Assembly: GCA_002418985.1 (NCBI GenBank)
Contig: DIFE01000048.1
Span: 47,367 to 67,549 of the forward strand
Origin: Deltaproteobacteria bacterium UBA5756
Lineage (GTDB): Bacteria > Desulfobacterota > Syntrophorhabdia > Syntrophorhabdales > Syntrophorhabdaceae
Direction: 5' to 3'
Length of the DNA: 20,183 nucleotides
Position numbers and translations under genes: made by a program. Shown here piece after piece: positions 9,014 to 16,558 of the stretch. Under the pieces are notes generated by a model. It saw nothing but the letters and a program-made list of their open reading frames with translations. It made no database searches and was not told where the DNA came from. Each line of letters starts with the position of its first letter. Position 1 is the first letter of the stretch.

Positions 9014-10023
9014 ACTTTCACCCACCTTTCAAACTGGTGATATTTCCTCTGAAGGTAGATCATGATCCCCTCGCTCTTGAATACGATGAATCCCGTGAGG
9101 ATCGCACAATAGATAACGATCCTGAAGGTCCCGAAGGCCCTGAGGATCTCTGACAAAGGCACCAGGATAAAGGCGCCTATCAGGGCTCCCACCAGCGTCC
9201 CGCCTCCCCCTATAACGACCGCGGCAATGGGGATGATGGAAAAATCGAGGGCGAAGAGCGAGATACCCGCCCACATGTACAGGTGGGCGATGTAGGCACC
9301 CGCGAAGCACCCGAGCAGGGCGGCAATAAAAACCCCGATGATCCTCATGCGCGTGACGCTTATACCCGATGCCCTTACCGACTGGTCATTGTCCTTCACG
9401 GCCCTCAGGACGAGACCGGCATCCTCGTTCACGAACCTGCGCATGGCGAAGAGAAAAATAAGGACTACGACTATGATCGTGTAGTTCTCGAAGTAGGCGT
9501 TAGGAAAAGGGGCGACCCCGGTCATGCCGTTCGTGCCGCCGAGTATGTTCAACGCCTCTATGATCCTCGTGAACAACAAGGGATACATGAGGGTCACGAT
9601 GGCGAAATAGACACCTCTCAACGGAAGACACGGCAGCAGGCAAAGGGTGCAGAATCCCGCCCCGACAATCGTCGCCAGCGGCATCGAGAGCCATATGGGT
9701 ATTCCCAGTTCCACGTTGAAGATCGCCGCAAAATATCCCCCGACTCCCGTGAAAAATGCGCCTCCAAGACAAACGAGGCCGACATAGTTCGCCAGAAAGT
9801 CGAAGGATAAAGCGAGAAGCGCGTACGCGCACATGATGTTGATGACCTTTTTCCAATATGGAGCAAGCTCGAATACAAACGGAAGGGCCAGAAGTCCCGC
9901 GATGAGCAGGATTCTTGGCCCCATCAGATAGAGGATCTCTCGGGCGGAGGTTATCGCGTAAATACCCTGCGTCCTCACCTTGAGTCCCCGGTCAATCCTC
10001 TCTTTTCGCATCATCGTATCCAT
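9010..10023 (-). CDS. livM: Liv-type ABC transporter permease LivM (337 aa)
   Basis: Second membrane-spanning subunit of the importer. Eight to ten hydrophobic segments can be seen between residues 30 and 315. The cytoplasmic coupling loop that contacts the ATPases is RAVKDNDQSVRASGISVTR followed by the transmembrane stretch IIGVFIAALLGCFAGAY, the conserved LivM/LivH signature. ATGs also occur at 10014 and 10011, and the ribosome site is weak for all, so the exact start is uncertain by three or four residues. It begins 2 nt after livH stops and overlaps livG by 4 nt. Confidence 0.9.
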
Positions 10024-10025
10024 GG

Positions 10026-10895
10026 CTACACCCGCTCTTCCAGTTCTTTCTGTTTGCCGAATATCCCCGATGGCTTGACGAGCAGCGTGATAATAATGGC
10101 GAGAAGGGCAACGACCATCTGGTAGTGGGCCGAGATGAAATACTCCGTCAAGATCTGGGCAAAGCCGATAATGAAGGAAGCGACGATCACTCCTCCCCAG
10201 CTGCCCAATCCCCCGATAACGCAGACGGCGACGGCGAAGACAAGAACGTTGTACCCGCCCTCCACGACTATGTTCCCCAGCGGCAGAAGGAGCACGGCGG
10301 CAAGGCCGGCCAGCGCCGAGCCTATGGCGAGGGAGAGAACGGCGGTCATATCGGAATTGATGCCGAGCATCATTGCCGCCCTCTCATCCTGGGCAATACC
10401 GCGAAAGGCAAGGCCAACCTTTGTAAAACGGGTGAACATGTAAAGGATGACGAAGGTCAGCATGCCCGCTCCGACGATGATCAAGCGCTGGTAATCGACG
10501 CTCACGCCAAGCACGTTGATGGAGCCGGCGAAGAAAGTGGGCAGCACGAATGTCCCGCCGCGCAGACCTCCCCACCTGAGTCCCTCGAGAATGGCGAGCC
10601 CGATCGCATATGTCGCTATAATCTCCGATATCTCCATGCCCCTGATCCTCACCAGTATGAACTGGTAGATCGCCGCTCCCACAAGGCTGGTAATGATCAC
10701 CCCCGCCAGGATCGCCAGGAGATAGGGAATTCCGAGAAACTCATTGAGGAACAACCACGTGAGATATCCCGAGGCGACGTACAGGGCCCCGTGAGCAAAG
10801 TTCGGGACCCTGCTTATGCTGTAAACAAGGGTGAAGCCCAGCGATATCAGGGAAAGGGTGATGCTGTTGATGATCCCATATACGAGAAGCTCCAT
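10026..10895 (-). CDS. livH: Liv-type ABC transporter permease LivH (289 aa)
   Basis: First membrane-spanning subunit. The N-terminus GIINSITLSLISLGFTLVYS followed by N-F-A-H-G-ALY is the typical LivH opening. About eight hydrophobic segments cover the whole length. The ATPase-coupling loop is FRGIAQDERAAMMLGIN followed by a Gly/Ala-rich membrane helix, and GGLGSWGG is the conserved late-membrane motif. The C-terminus LVKPSGIFG is also family-typical. GAGGGG precedes the ATG by about 5 nt. It lies 18 nt after livK. Confidence 0.92.
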   Translation of the reverse strand: MELLVYGIINSITLSLISLGFTLVYSISRVPNFAHGALYVASGYLTWLFLNEFLGIPYLLAILAGVIITSLVGAAIYQFILVRIRGMEISEIIATYAIGLAILEGLRWGGLRGGTFVLPTFFAGSINVLGVSVDYQRLIIVGAGMLTFVILYMFTRFTKVGLAFRGIAQDERAAMMLGINSDMTAVLSLAIGSALAGLAAVLLLPLGNIVVEGGYNVLVFAVAVCVIGGLGSWGGVIVASFIIGFAQILTEYFISAHYQMVVALLAIIITLLVKPSGIFGKQKELEERV

Positions 10896-10913
10896 ATGTC
10901 CCCTCTTTCCTTT

Positions 10914-12170
10914 TTACTTCATCCACGGCGGGAGAATTATCTTTCCCTCGGCTACTTTCGGAGGAAAGATCTGTACTCTTTTGCCCTTTTGCCATTGAAT
11001 GATACCCGTTACCGCGCCTTCTTTCGGGTCGAGCGACGGAATGATCTGGTGCGACTTCTTGTCAAATCTCATCCTGCCATACACGCCCATGAGGTCCTGG
11101 TTCTCGAGCGCGGTAACGACTTTGTCGGAATCGGTGCTTCCCGCCTTCTCGATGGCGTCTTTCAACTGGTAGACAGCCATGTAGCTCGACGAAGTGCCGT
11201 ATCCCTCGGGCTCTAGGCCCCATTTCTTCTTGTAGGCATCAACGAATTTCATCGTCCACGGAGTGATCTTAGAAGAAGAGTTTCCGCCGTTAACAAGGTT
11301 CACTATGAGATATTCCCCCTTGCCTCCAGAGGCCTTCATGAAACCCGGCTGCTCGGCGGCATTCACAAATCCGATGGGGATGCATTTAAGCTTCATGTCC
11401 GCCCACTGCTTGAGAAGAATCGTGCTCTCAGGCATGTCCATCCACAGAAAGAGGATCTGGGCGCCGTTCTTGCCGGCATCGGAGAGTCCGACAGAGTAGT
11501 CTGTTGTCCCGGTGGGGTAGATCTTCGGGGCCATCACGGTCCAGCCCTTGGCTTTCAGGGCCTTCTCCATTGCCTCTCCACCCGCGCGTGCATGGGCGAC
11601 GTCCTGAACCATGATGGCGGCGGTCTTGAACCCGTAGCTCTTCTTCATATCTTCAAGAAGGGAGACAAACTCCGGCATCATAACGCCGACATGGCTTGTG
11701 TTCCTGAAACAGTATTTGTACTTGCTGTAATTGTCCGCGATCTTCTTGTGATATGCGGGAGTCAAAACCCCGGTGGTGAGGATGCTGACTTTCTTATACC
11801 TGTTCAAGATGTCCATAGCGGCAAGGGCCGCTTCCGACCGCACCGGTCCACCAACGATGAAGTCCGCTTTCTTCTCGAGTATCAGCTTTTCCAGACCGAG
11901 AAGCGCCTCGCTGACGGGGACGCCGGGTTCCAGGTCCCTGGTGTCGATGACCTCCACTTTGAACGGCCTCTTTACGTTGCCCACCTGTACTCCACCCGCG
12001 GCATTGATCTCGTCCGCCGCAAGTTTGATGCCCCGCTCCGCATCCCATCCATAAAGAAACGCTGTCGCCAGCGGTGCGCCGATGACGATGGGATCCGCCG
12101 CACTTACCATGCCGGGCACGAATAATCCCAGGGTACACAACGCAACAATGATGCACATCAGCTTTCTCAT
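10914..12170 (-). CDS. livK: periplasmic solute-binding protein of Liv-type ABC transporter (418 aa)
   Basis: Captures the substrate outside the inner membrane and delivers it to LivHM. Residues 1-24 form a signal peptide (Met-Arg-Lys, a hydrophobic core, then VSA before ADPIVIGAP). The rest is a Peripla_BP_6 two-lobe fold, with IVIGAPLATAFLYGWDAERGIKLAADEINAAGG-type sequence at residues 28-60 split by the usual first-lobe strand. Such proteins bind branched-chain amino acids in classical systems, but relatives carry aromatic acids, short fatty acids or urea. Co-transcription with an acid-CoA ligase favours a carboxylic acid (inference). First gene of the operon, with GGGGGAGG before the ATG and a sigma-54 promoter about 55 bp upstream. 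Confidence 0.92.
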   Translation of the reverse strand: MRKLMCIIVALCTLGLFVPGMVSAADPIVIGAPLATAFLYGWDAERGIKLAADEINAAGGVQVGNVKRPFKVEVIDTRDLEPGVPVSEALLGLEKLILEKKADFIVGGPVRSEAALAAMDILNRYKKVSILTTGVLTPAYHKKIADNYSKYKYCFRNTSHVGVMMPEFVSLLEDMKKSYGFKTAAIMVQDVAHARAGGEAMEKALKAKGWTVMAPKIYPTGTTDYSVGLSDAGKNGAQILFLWMDMPESTILLKQWADMKLKCIPIGFVNAAEQPGFMKASGGKGEYLIVNLVNGGNSSSKITPWTMKFVDAYKKKWGLEPEGYGTSSSYMAVYQLKDAIEKAGSTDSDKVVTALENQDLMGVYGRMRFDKKSHQIIPSLDPKEGAVTGIIQWQKGKRVQIFPPKVAEGKIILPPWMK

Positions 12171-12224
12171 GCTAACCTCCCCCTTGCTTATATTTGATTC
12201 CCCTCTAAGCTTTCCAACGGACTG

Positions 12225-12240
12225 AGCAATATTTATGCCA
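12225..12240 (-). promoter_or_regulatory. sigma-54 (-24/-12) promoter of the liv / acyl-CoA ligase operon
   Basis: The minus strand reads TGGCATAAATATTGCT. GG and GC are separated by exactly 10 bp, and the site matches TGGCAY-R-N4-TTGCW at every fixed position. Transcription would start near 12214, about 44 nt before the livK ATG. The neighbouring genes encode a sigma-54 activator and its kinase, which makes control of this promoter by that pair likely (inference). Confidence 0.8.
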
Positions 12241-12278
12241 TGTCCGATGGTTTACATCCCCGTGGGCGGGGCGGAGAA

Positions 12279-12292
12279 CGCTGTTTCCAGCG
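12279..12292. promoter_or_regulatory. candidate activator-binding palindrome upstream of the sigma-54 promoter
   Basis: CGCTG-TTTC-CAGCG is a perfect 5-bp inverted repeat centred about 70 bp upstream of the predicted livK transcription start, within the range used by enhancer-type activators. It is one of the few dyads in the 12241-12360 stretch, where no gene is visible. Only one copy was found, so assignment as the regulator's site is tentative. Confidence 0.3.
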
Positions 12293-12358
12293 GGTTACGC
12301 GTTTATCCGGAGAAGAGATGTAGAACACCGGGAGAGAATGGCCGTGAACGAGAATTGC

Positions 12359-12386
12359 AGAAAACTTTCACTCGCCGAAGGGAAAG
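12359..12386 (-). terminator. weak Rho-independent terminator candidate after the mini-Fis gene
   Basis: On the minus strand CTTTC-C-CTT-CGGC-GAG-T-GAAAG (12386-12365) can fold with one mismatch around a CGGC loop and is followed by TTTTCT. It lies 15 nt beyond the stop of the 55-residue Fis-type gene and would separate the regulatory transcript from the liv operon. The stem is short and not GC-rich at its base. Confidence 0.35.
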
Positions 12387-12400
12387 ATTGAAAGAAACTT

Positions 12401-12568
12401 TTACTTTTGGTCGTGTATTTTTGTTCTGACGATTCCGGCGCTGGTGATTTCTTTTGCAAGAATATCTTCGGAAATTTCAAGGATGGCGCTTGCCTTCTTC
12501 AAATTCCAGCCTGTCTTTTCGAGCACTTTGCAGATATGCTCTTTTCGTATCTCTTGCAGGGTTTTCAT
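12401..12568 (-). CDS. stand-alone Fis-type helix-turn-helix mini-protein (55 aa)
   Basis: A short gene whose product begins MKTLQEIRKEHICKVLEKTG and continues WNLKKASAILEIS. This aligns with residues 407-437 of the adjacent response regulator (TLQDVEKVHILKVLQHTGW, then IL-GIS), the Fis/HTH_8 domain. There is therefore a HTH without receiver or AAA+ domain, about the size of the domain alone. The region matching the recognition helix (SEDILAKEITSAG) has lost the Arg/Lys pattern seen in the regulator (SRPTLRQKLKEY), so DNA binding may be altered or absent. It lies 43 nt after the regulator stop on the same strand and is probably co-transcribed. The ATG lacks a clear ribosome site; an in-frame GTG at 12580 is an alternative start. 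Possible roles are co-regulator, heterodimer partner or decaying duplication. Confidence 0.72.
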   Translation of the reverse strand: MKTLQEIRKEHICKVLEKTGWNLKKASAILEISEDILAKEITSAGIVRTKIHDQK

Positions 12569-12577
12569 TGAAGGGGC

Positions 12578-12593
12578 CACGAGCGTACTCGTG
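12578..12593. repeat. 6-bp perfect inverted repeat between regulator and mini-Fis gene
   Basis: CACGAG-CGTA-CTCGTG occupies most of the 43-nt gap between the response regulator and the mini-Fis gene. On the minus-strand RNA it would form a 4-nt-loop hairpin directly before the mini-Fis start, possibly masking its ribosome site or acting as an autoregulatory operator. No T-run follows. Confidence 0.4.
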
Positions 12594-12611
12594 CAATTAG
12601 GATGCCAGCAA

Positions 12612-13976
12612 TCAGGAGGGAAGGACTATATCGTATTCCTTCAATTTCTGCCTGAGGGTAGGCCGCGATATTCCAAGGATGCCGCAGGTCTTCCCGAAGT
12701 GCCACCCCGTATGCTGGAGGACCTTCAGGATGTGGACCTTCTCGACGTCCTGCAGGGTGGTCATCGCTCCTACGGGTTCTTCGAGCTCTTCGCCGGAGGA
12801 TGCGCCCTTTTCGAGCAACGTTACGATGAACTCATCGAGGATCACCTCGCCCGGTGTGGAGATTACTCCCCGCGTGAGGACGTTCTCCAATTCCCGGACA
12901 TTACCGGGCCAGGGATGGGCAAGAAGCCTTTCGATCGCCTTTTCTTCCACCCTTTTTATACTGTGGCGCAGGTCAGCGTTGATCTTCTTGAGCAGGTATT
13001 GTATGAGAAGCGGGATGTCCGACCGTCTGTCCCGAAGCGGCGGCACCCTGATCATCGCAACGCTCAGCCTGTAGAAGAGATCCTCCCTGAAATGCCCGTC
13101 CCTCACCATCTGCCAGAGGTCCTTGTTGGTTGCGGCGATAACCCTGGCGTTCGATTTCAGGCTTCTCTCGCCGCCCACGTGTTCGAATTCCTTTTCCTGG
13201 AGAAACCTCAGGAGCTTGGCCTGCAGTTCAAAGGGAATCTCGCCCACTTCGTCGAGAAAGATCGTGCCTTCGCCGGCAAGCTCGAACTTTCCTTTCTTTG
13301 TCGCGATGGCACCGGTGAATGAACCCCTCTCGTGTCCGAAAAGCTCGCTCTCGAGAAGCGTTCCAACGATGGACGAGCAGTTGATCCCGATGAACGGTGC
13401 GTCGTTCGCCGAGCTGTGATAGTGGATTGCACGGGCTATCATCTCCTTGCCCGTCCCCGTCTCCCCTTCTATGAGAACCGTCACCTTATTTTCGGACAGT
13501 ATCCCGATAGCCTTGAAGATCTCCTTCATGGCCCGGCTCTTGCCGATAATCTTCCCCTTTTCATATATAAGGGAAGGATCGAGAGATATGGCGTTCGCGG
13601 CAGGCCCCGGTGCTCCCGCCCGTGCCGCCCGTTCGACGGCGCTTTCCAGTTCTTCGATGTCGATCGGCTTTGGAATATATTCGCAGGCGCCCAATTTCAT
13701 GGCCTTGATCGTCGTGTCCATATCGTGGAAGGCAGTTATGATGATGACATTGCTCTTTCGTGTCGTCTCCCGGAACTCTTTCAATACCTCAAGGCCGTCC
13801 TTGTCGGGCAGGCGGATGTCGAGTACGATCACATCGGGTTTGAAGGAGTCATTCTTTTTGATTGCCTCGGCGGCCGTCATGGCGCAGGCCACGTCGTACC
13901 CCTTCTCGCTCAAAAACATCTCCAGTGACTCGAGGAGTGACCTCTCGTCGTCGACGATGAGTATTTTTTTCCTCAT
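12612..13976 (-). CDS. sigma-54-dependent NtrC-family response regulator (454 aa)
   Basis: Receives phosphate from the adjacent kinase and remodels sigma-54 RNA polymerase. The receiver domain (1-120) has Asp9/Asp10, phospho-acceptor Asp53 (VLDIRLPD), Thr81 and Lys103. The AAA+ domain (about 143-375) has Walker A GETGTGKE (171-178), the sigma-54 contact loop GSFTGA (218-223; Ser replaces the usual Ala), Walker B GTIFLDEVGE (237-246) and the arginine-finger region REDLFYRLSV. A Fis-type HTH lies at about 407-447. The start at 13976 overlaps the kinase TGA as ATGA and has AAGGGGGG upstream; the open frame to 14087 lacks family sequence. The sigma-54 promoter 370 bp away, before livK, is its likely target. 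Confidence 0.93.
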   Translation of the reverse strand: MRKKILIVDDERSLLESLEMFLSEKGYDVACAMTAAEAIKKNDSFKPDVIVLDIRLPDKDGLEVLKEFRETTRKSNVIIITAFHDMDTTIKAMKLGACEYIPKPIDIEELESAVERAARAGAPGPAANAISLDPSLIYEKGKIIGKSRAMKEIFKAIGILSENKVTVLIEGETGTGKEMIARAIHYHSSANDAPFIGINCSSIVGTLLESELFGHERGSFTGAIATKKGKFELAGEGTIFLDEVGEIPFELQAKLLRFLQEKEFEHVGGERSLKSNARVIAATNKDLWQMVRDGHFREDLFYRLSVAMIRVPPLRDRRSDIPLLIQYLLKKINADLRHSIKRVEEKAIERLLAHPWPGNVRELENVLTRGVISTPGEVILDEFIVTLLEKGASSGEELEEPVGAMTTLQDVEKVHILKVLQHTGWHFGKTCGILGISRPTLRQKLKEYDIVLPS

Positions 13977-15496
13977 TGTCCCCCCTTGCCCAGAGGCATC
14001 ATCATCGAAAGATGCACACCACCCGTTCTCTTCGAGGCAACACCTACAGTCCCCCCATGTGCCTCGATAACTTTCTTTACATTCCACAACCCCAGGCCCG
14101 TCCCTTTCTTCTTGTTGCTGAAAAAGGGGTCGAAGACATAGGGAAGGTCTTCATCCGCTATGCCGGGCCCATCATCATCTACCTCTATTTTCACCTGCCG
14201 TGCGTTTCCCGATCCATATTTTGTCGATATCCCTATCCGCCCACCATTGGGGAGGGCATCGATGCAATTCTGGAGCACATTTATGACGGCCTGCTCAATC
14301 TTGTCCCGATCGATAAGCATGTCCGGAATTTCACTCGAAAGCCTCCTTCGAACCCTGATACCTTTTTCTTGAAATCGTACCGTCATCATCTCAATGCAGG
14401 AGGCGATGATCGACTTGATAGACGCGGGCTTGAGGTCAAGCCGGAGGGGTTTGGCGAAATCAAGCATCTCGGTGAGGATCCTTTCGAGACGCGATATCTC
14501 TTCCGTCATGATTTCCATACGCCGTTTATCATTCCCTCTGAATTCCAGCTTTTTAAGCAATATCTGTATGTTCATCTTGACAGAGGAAAGAGGGTTTCTG
14601 ATCTCATGGGCAAGAGATGTGGTGAGCTGACCGATATGGGCAAGGCTCTCCGATTCCCGCACTTTTCTTTCCATTTCGACCCGTTCCGTTATGTCCCTGC
14701 ATATGCCGACCGCGGCCGTTTCACCCCGGTAGACGATGAGCTTCACCTTGTTCTCCGTAGGAAGGGCGCGGCCGTCCCTGGTACGGCGGAAATACATGTA
14801 GAGGTCCTGGGCGGCTCCCCTCTCCACTCGCTTCTCGTAGATCTTTCTCACCTCGGCGCGCGATTCCGGCGCAATGAAATCAAGGTAGGGCCTGCCGACA
14901 ACCTCCGCCACGGTATACTCGTGAAGGTCGCAAAAGGCCTTGTTGGCAAAGACGATGATACTGTTCTGGTTGACGAAATACCCATCGTTTATGTCCTCAA
15001 CGAGGACGCGGTATTGCGCTTCCGACTCGGCAAGTTCGCTGGTGCGCTCGTCAACCTGTTGTTTCAGGTCCTGCGCATGATCCCTGATCTGCTTCTCATG
15101 GAGCTGCTGGAAATTATCGCTGAATCTGGTGATAGTGTAGTAGAGACATTCGTTTACCCGCTCCAGGGCGCTTTGCAGCTCACGTTTCTTGAGCTCTGCC
15201 GTCAGGACCGGCGTCACCACCTTCCTGAACATCTCGTAAGCACCCTGAACCTCCGAGAGGGAAAACCCGCCAAGCAGCCTCAGCGCCGTAATCCACCGGA
15301 TATGGCAGTCTATCATCCTGTAATCACGGTCAACGAGCACCGCGTAGCTGGCATCAAAAGCGGCCGCGACGGTAATACCCAACTCGTCGACAGGGCGACA
15401 TCCATAGCGTGGCCCCATCTGCCCGCGAAGACGCCCAACCCATTCGGCGATGACATCTTCCCTGTGTTTTCTAAGGATATCCGCAACTCGCATCAT
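13973..15496 (-). CDS. soluble PAS-domain sensor histidine kinase (507 aa)
   Basis: Cytoplasmic sensor; no membrane segment is visible. Residues about 5-130 form a helical domain resembling RsbRD/globin-like N-terminal sensor modules (ILRKHREDVIAEWVGRL opening). A coiled segment (130-160) leads to a PAS domain (about 160-275) ending in the classical GICRDITER. The HisKA domain carries His297 in SLAHEIRNPLSSVK. The HATPase domain has Asn406/Asn410 (N box), DDGPGI (441-446) and GTGLGL (465-470). All catalytic motifs are intact. The ligand is unknown; a cytoplasmic sensor fits detection of an internalised acid or CoA/redox state (inference). Two adjacent ATGs and a poor ribosome site leave the first residue uncertain. 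The stop overlaps the regulator start. Confidence 0.92.
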   Translation of the reverse strand: MMRVADILRKHREDVIAEWVGRLRGQMGPRYGCRPVDELGITVAAAFDASYAVLVDRDYRMIDCHIRWITALRLLGGFSLSEVQGAYEMFRKVVTPVLTAELKKRELQSALERVNECLYYTITRFSDNFQQLHEKQIRDHAQDLKQQVDERTSELAESEAQYRVLVEDINDGYFVNQNSIIVFANKAFCDLHEYTVAEVVGRPYLDFIAPESRAEVRKIYEKRVERGAAQDLYMYFRRTRDGRALPTENKVKLIVYRGETAAVGICRDITERVEMERKVRESESLAHIGQLTTSLAHEIRNPLSSVKMNIQILLKKLEFRGNDKRRMEIMTEEISRLERILTEMLDFAKPLRLDLKPASIKSIIASCIEMMTVRFQEKGIRVRRRLSSEIPDMLIDRDKIEQAVINVLQNCIDALPNGGRIGISTKYGSGNARQVKIEVDDDGPGIADEDLPYVFDPFFSNKKKGTGLGLWNVKKVIEAHGGTVGVASKRTGGVHLSMMMPLGKGGQ

Positions 15497-15750
15497 TCAA
15501 TTCTTGCCCATCCCGGCAGAAAGGTCAAGACCCCCCCCAAGGAGAAGGGGGTTTCGGGCTTCAGGCTTAAGAATAGAATGTAAAGGCTACGATCTCCCCG
15601 GACAATGTGAGGCCCACCCCGATTATCCGTCGTTCCCGCGGAGATCCGGCGCGGCGGCGTTCCTGAAAAACGAGGCAGCAGAAAGAATCACGCACCGCGA
15701 TGCGGCCGGTTACGAATGGACTCAAACGGGGTCTTTGCTCCAAAGATTCT

Positions 15751-15780
15751 CCTGGTTTCCGGCCTTCGCCGGAATGACGG
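15751..15780 (-). repeat. dRS3-like palindromic repeat, copy A (inverted)
   Basis: The reverse complement begins CCGTCATTCCGGCGAAGG and agrees with copy B (15961-15990) at 28 of 30 positions. The core is a TTCCGGC/GCCGGAA 7-bp stem around GAAG. Such ATTCC-N10-GGAAT palindromes are widespread dispersed repeats; the pattern resembles neisserial dRS3 units. Confidence 0.75.
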
Positions 15781-15788
15781 AAGCAAAG

Positions 15789-15884
15789 TATGGGAGAATG
15801 GAAGTATGGGAGAATGGAAGTATGGGAGAATGGAAGTATGGGAGAATGGAAGTATGGGAGAATGGAAGTATGGGAGGATGAAAG
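15789..15884 (+). repeat. 16-bp tandem repeat array, six units
   Basis: The unit TATGGGAGAATGGAAG is repeated five times perfectly (15789-15868), followed by a sixth unit with two changes (TATGGGAGGATGAAAG, 15869-15884). Sixteen is not a multiple of three, so the array is not selected as coding. Perfect units suggest recent expansion and probable copy-number variation between strains. It sits between palindromes A and B. Confidence 0.95.
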
Positions 15885-15886
15885 GA

Positions 15887-15918
15887 TTACGCACGGCGAG
15901 TAACGCGATTGTGCGTAA
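15887..15918. repeat. 8-bp perfect inverted repeat directly after the tandem array
   Basis: TTACGCAC (15887-15894) and GTGCGTAA (15911-15918) are perfect complements around a 16-nt spacer. This could be an operator-like dyad or the remnant of an element end. No T-run follows on either strand. Confidence 0.5.
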
Positions 15919-15960
15919 GGATTCTATCCCTTATAAAAGGACGTTCTTCCATCTTTTTTG

Positions 15961-15990
15961 CCGTCATTCCGGCGCAGGCCGGAATCCAGG
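15961..15990 (+). repeat. dRS3-like palindromic repeat, copy B (direct)
   Basis: It contains ATTCCGGC-GCAG-GCCGGAAT, an 8-bp perfect stem with a 4-nt loop, preceded by CCGTC and followed by CCAGG. It is inverted relative to copies A and C, so its CGTC end points away from the GIY-YIG gene. Confidence 0.75.
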
Positions 15991-16039
15991 AGATACTGAC
16001 TCGATAGAATCGCCTGAGATCGGGGTCCCAACCCGGGTG

Positions 16040-16330
16040 TTATGACAGATTGTCACATAGATCCTTCCATTCGGGGTTAGTCATCTCTATGGCATTTAAT
16101 TTCCAACGTCTTTTCCATCCTTTCATAACTTTTTCCTTCATGATTGCCGATTCCATCGTCTCATGGAGTTCATACCATACGAGGATATGAACTCCATGTA
16201 GTTTAGTAAAACCCTCAACAACGTTGTTCTTGTGCTCCCATACGCGCTTTGCGAGATCGGAGGTCACTCCTGTATAAAGGGTACCGTTCCTTCTACTCGC
16301 AAGGATATACACACATGGTTGTCTCTCCAT
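16040..16330 (-). CDS. small GIY-YIG nuclease-superfamily protein (96 aa)
   Basis: A compact single-domain GIY-YIG endonuclease of the COG2827 type. The first tyrosine motif is VYIL (Tyr8). The second is LYTGVT (Tyr19-Gly21). Arg29 and His33 lie on the catalytic helix (LAKRVWEHK). TKLHG and LVWYE strands follow, and Glu66 in AIMKEKVMKGWKRRWK is the expected metal-binding Glu. All core residues are present, so it is probably active. AGGAGG lies 8 nt upstream of the ATG. It stands alone, flanked by inverted dRS3-like palindromes (15961-15990, 16370-16391). The physiological substrate is unknown; a DNA-repair or repeat-directed role is possible. Confidence 0.9.
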   Translation of the reverse strand: MERQPCVYILASRRNGTLYTGVTSDLAKRVWEHKNNVVEGFTKLHGVHILVWYELHETMESAIMKEKVMKGWKRRWKLNAIEMTNPEWKDLCDNLS

Positions 16331-16369
16331 ATTTCAGCCCTCCTGGTTGTCGCTGCGCGAGTGAAGATA

Positions 16370-16391
16370 CCCGGCCTTCGCCGGAATGACG
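16370..16391 (-). repeat. dRS3-like palindromic repeat, copy C (inverted)
   Basis: The reverse complement starts CGTCATTCCGGCGAAGGCC and is identical to copy A over 21 bp, then diverges after the stem. It lies 40 bp upstream of the GIY-YIG start codon. Confidence 0.7.
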
Positions 16392-16558
16392 AAAAGAAAT
16401 CGGATCGCGTTTACTGTGTCCGCAATGATATTACTTTTCAGGATCAGAAAATGGGAGAGCCACCCACCCCATCACCTTAAGAAAATTTGACCCGGTGTCA
16501 TATACTGGAAACTCGAAAGTCCGATGAAACTTGATAACCTGCAGGGAGGAGGGAATCT

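Larger units (their letters stand above)
15497..16039. other. gene-free repeat-rich stretch upstream of the kinase
   Basis: No convincing gene. Contents in order are a C5/G5 stem (15534-15551), two oppositely oriented dRS3-like palindromes (15751-15780 and 15961-15990), a 16-bp tandem array (15789-15884) and an 8-bp inverted repeat (15887-15918). Long frames through the array are an artefact of its lacking stop codons. The promoter of the kinase-regulator genes should lie at its left edge, but no clear -35/-10 or sigma-54 site was recognised. Confidence 0.6.
15961..16391. mobile_element. candidate mini-element: GIY-YIG gene bracketed by inverted palindromes
   Basis: Copy B (direct) and copy C (reverse) share an outward-facing CGTCATTCCGGCG end and enclose a single intact GIY-YIG nuclease gene. 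The whole unit is about 430 bp, compact enough to be a mobile cassette by analogy with REP palindromes and their associated Y1 transposases. No target-site duplication could be recognised, and copy A shows that the palindrome also occurs without the gene. This is therefore an arrangement seen in the sequence with an inferred meaning. Confidence 0.3.

Noticed and set aside
13976..15583. Plus-strand frame of 535 codons
   Set aside because: Exact antisense of the histidine kinase, whose H, N, G1 and G2 motifs are intact on the minus strand.
15789..15884. CRISPR array
   Set aside because: Units are 16 bp, directly adjacent with no spacers, and no cas genes are present.
15688..16045. Frames on both strands through the 16-bp array
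   Set aside because: The array has no stops in several frames; the resulting low-complexity peptides are an artefact of the repeat.
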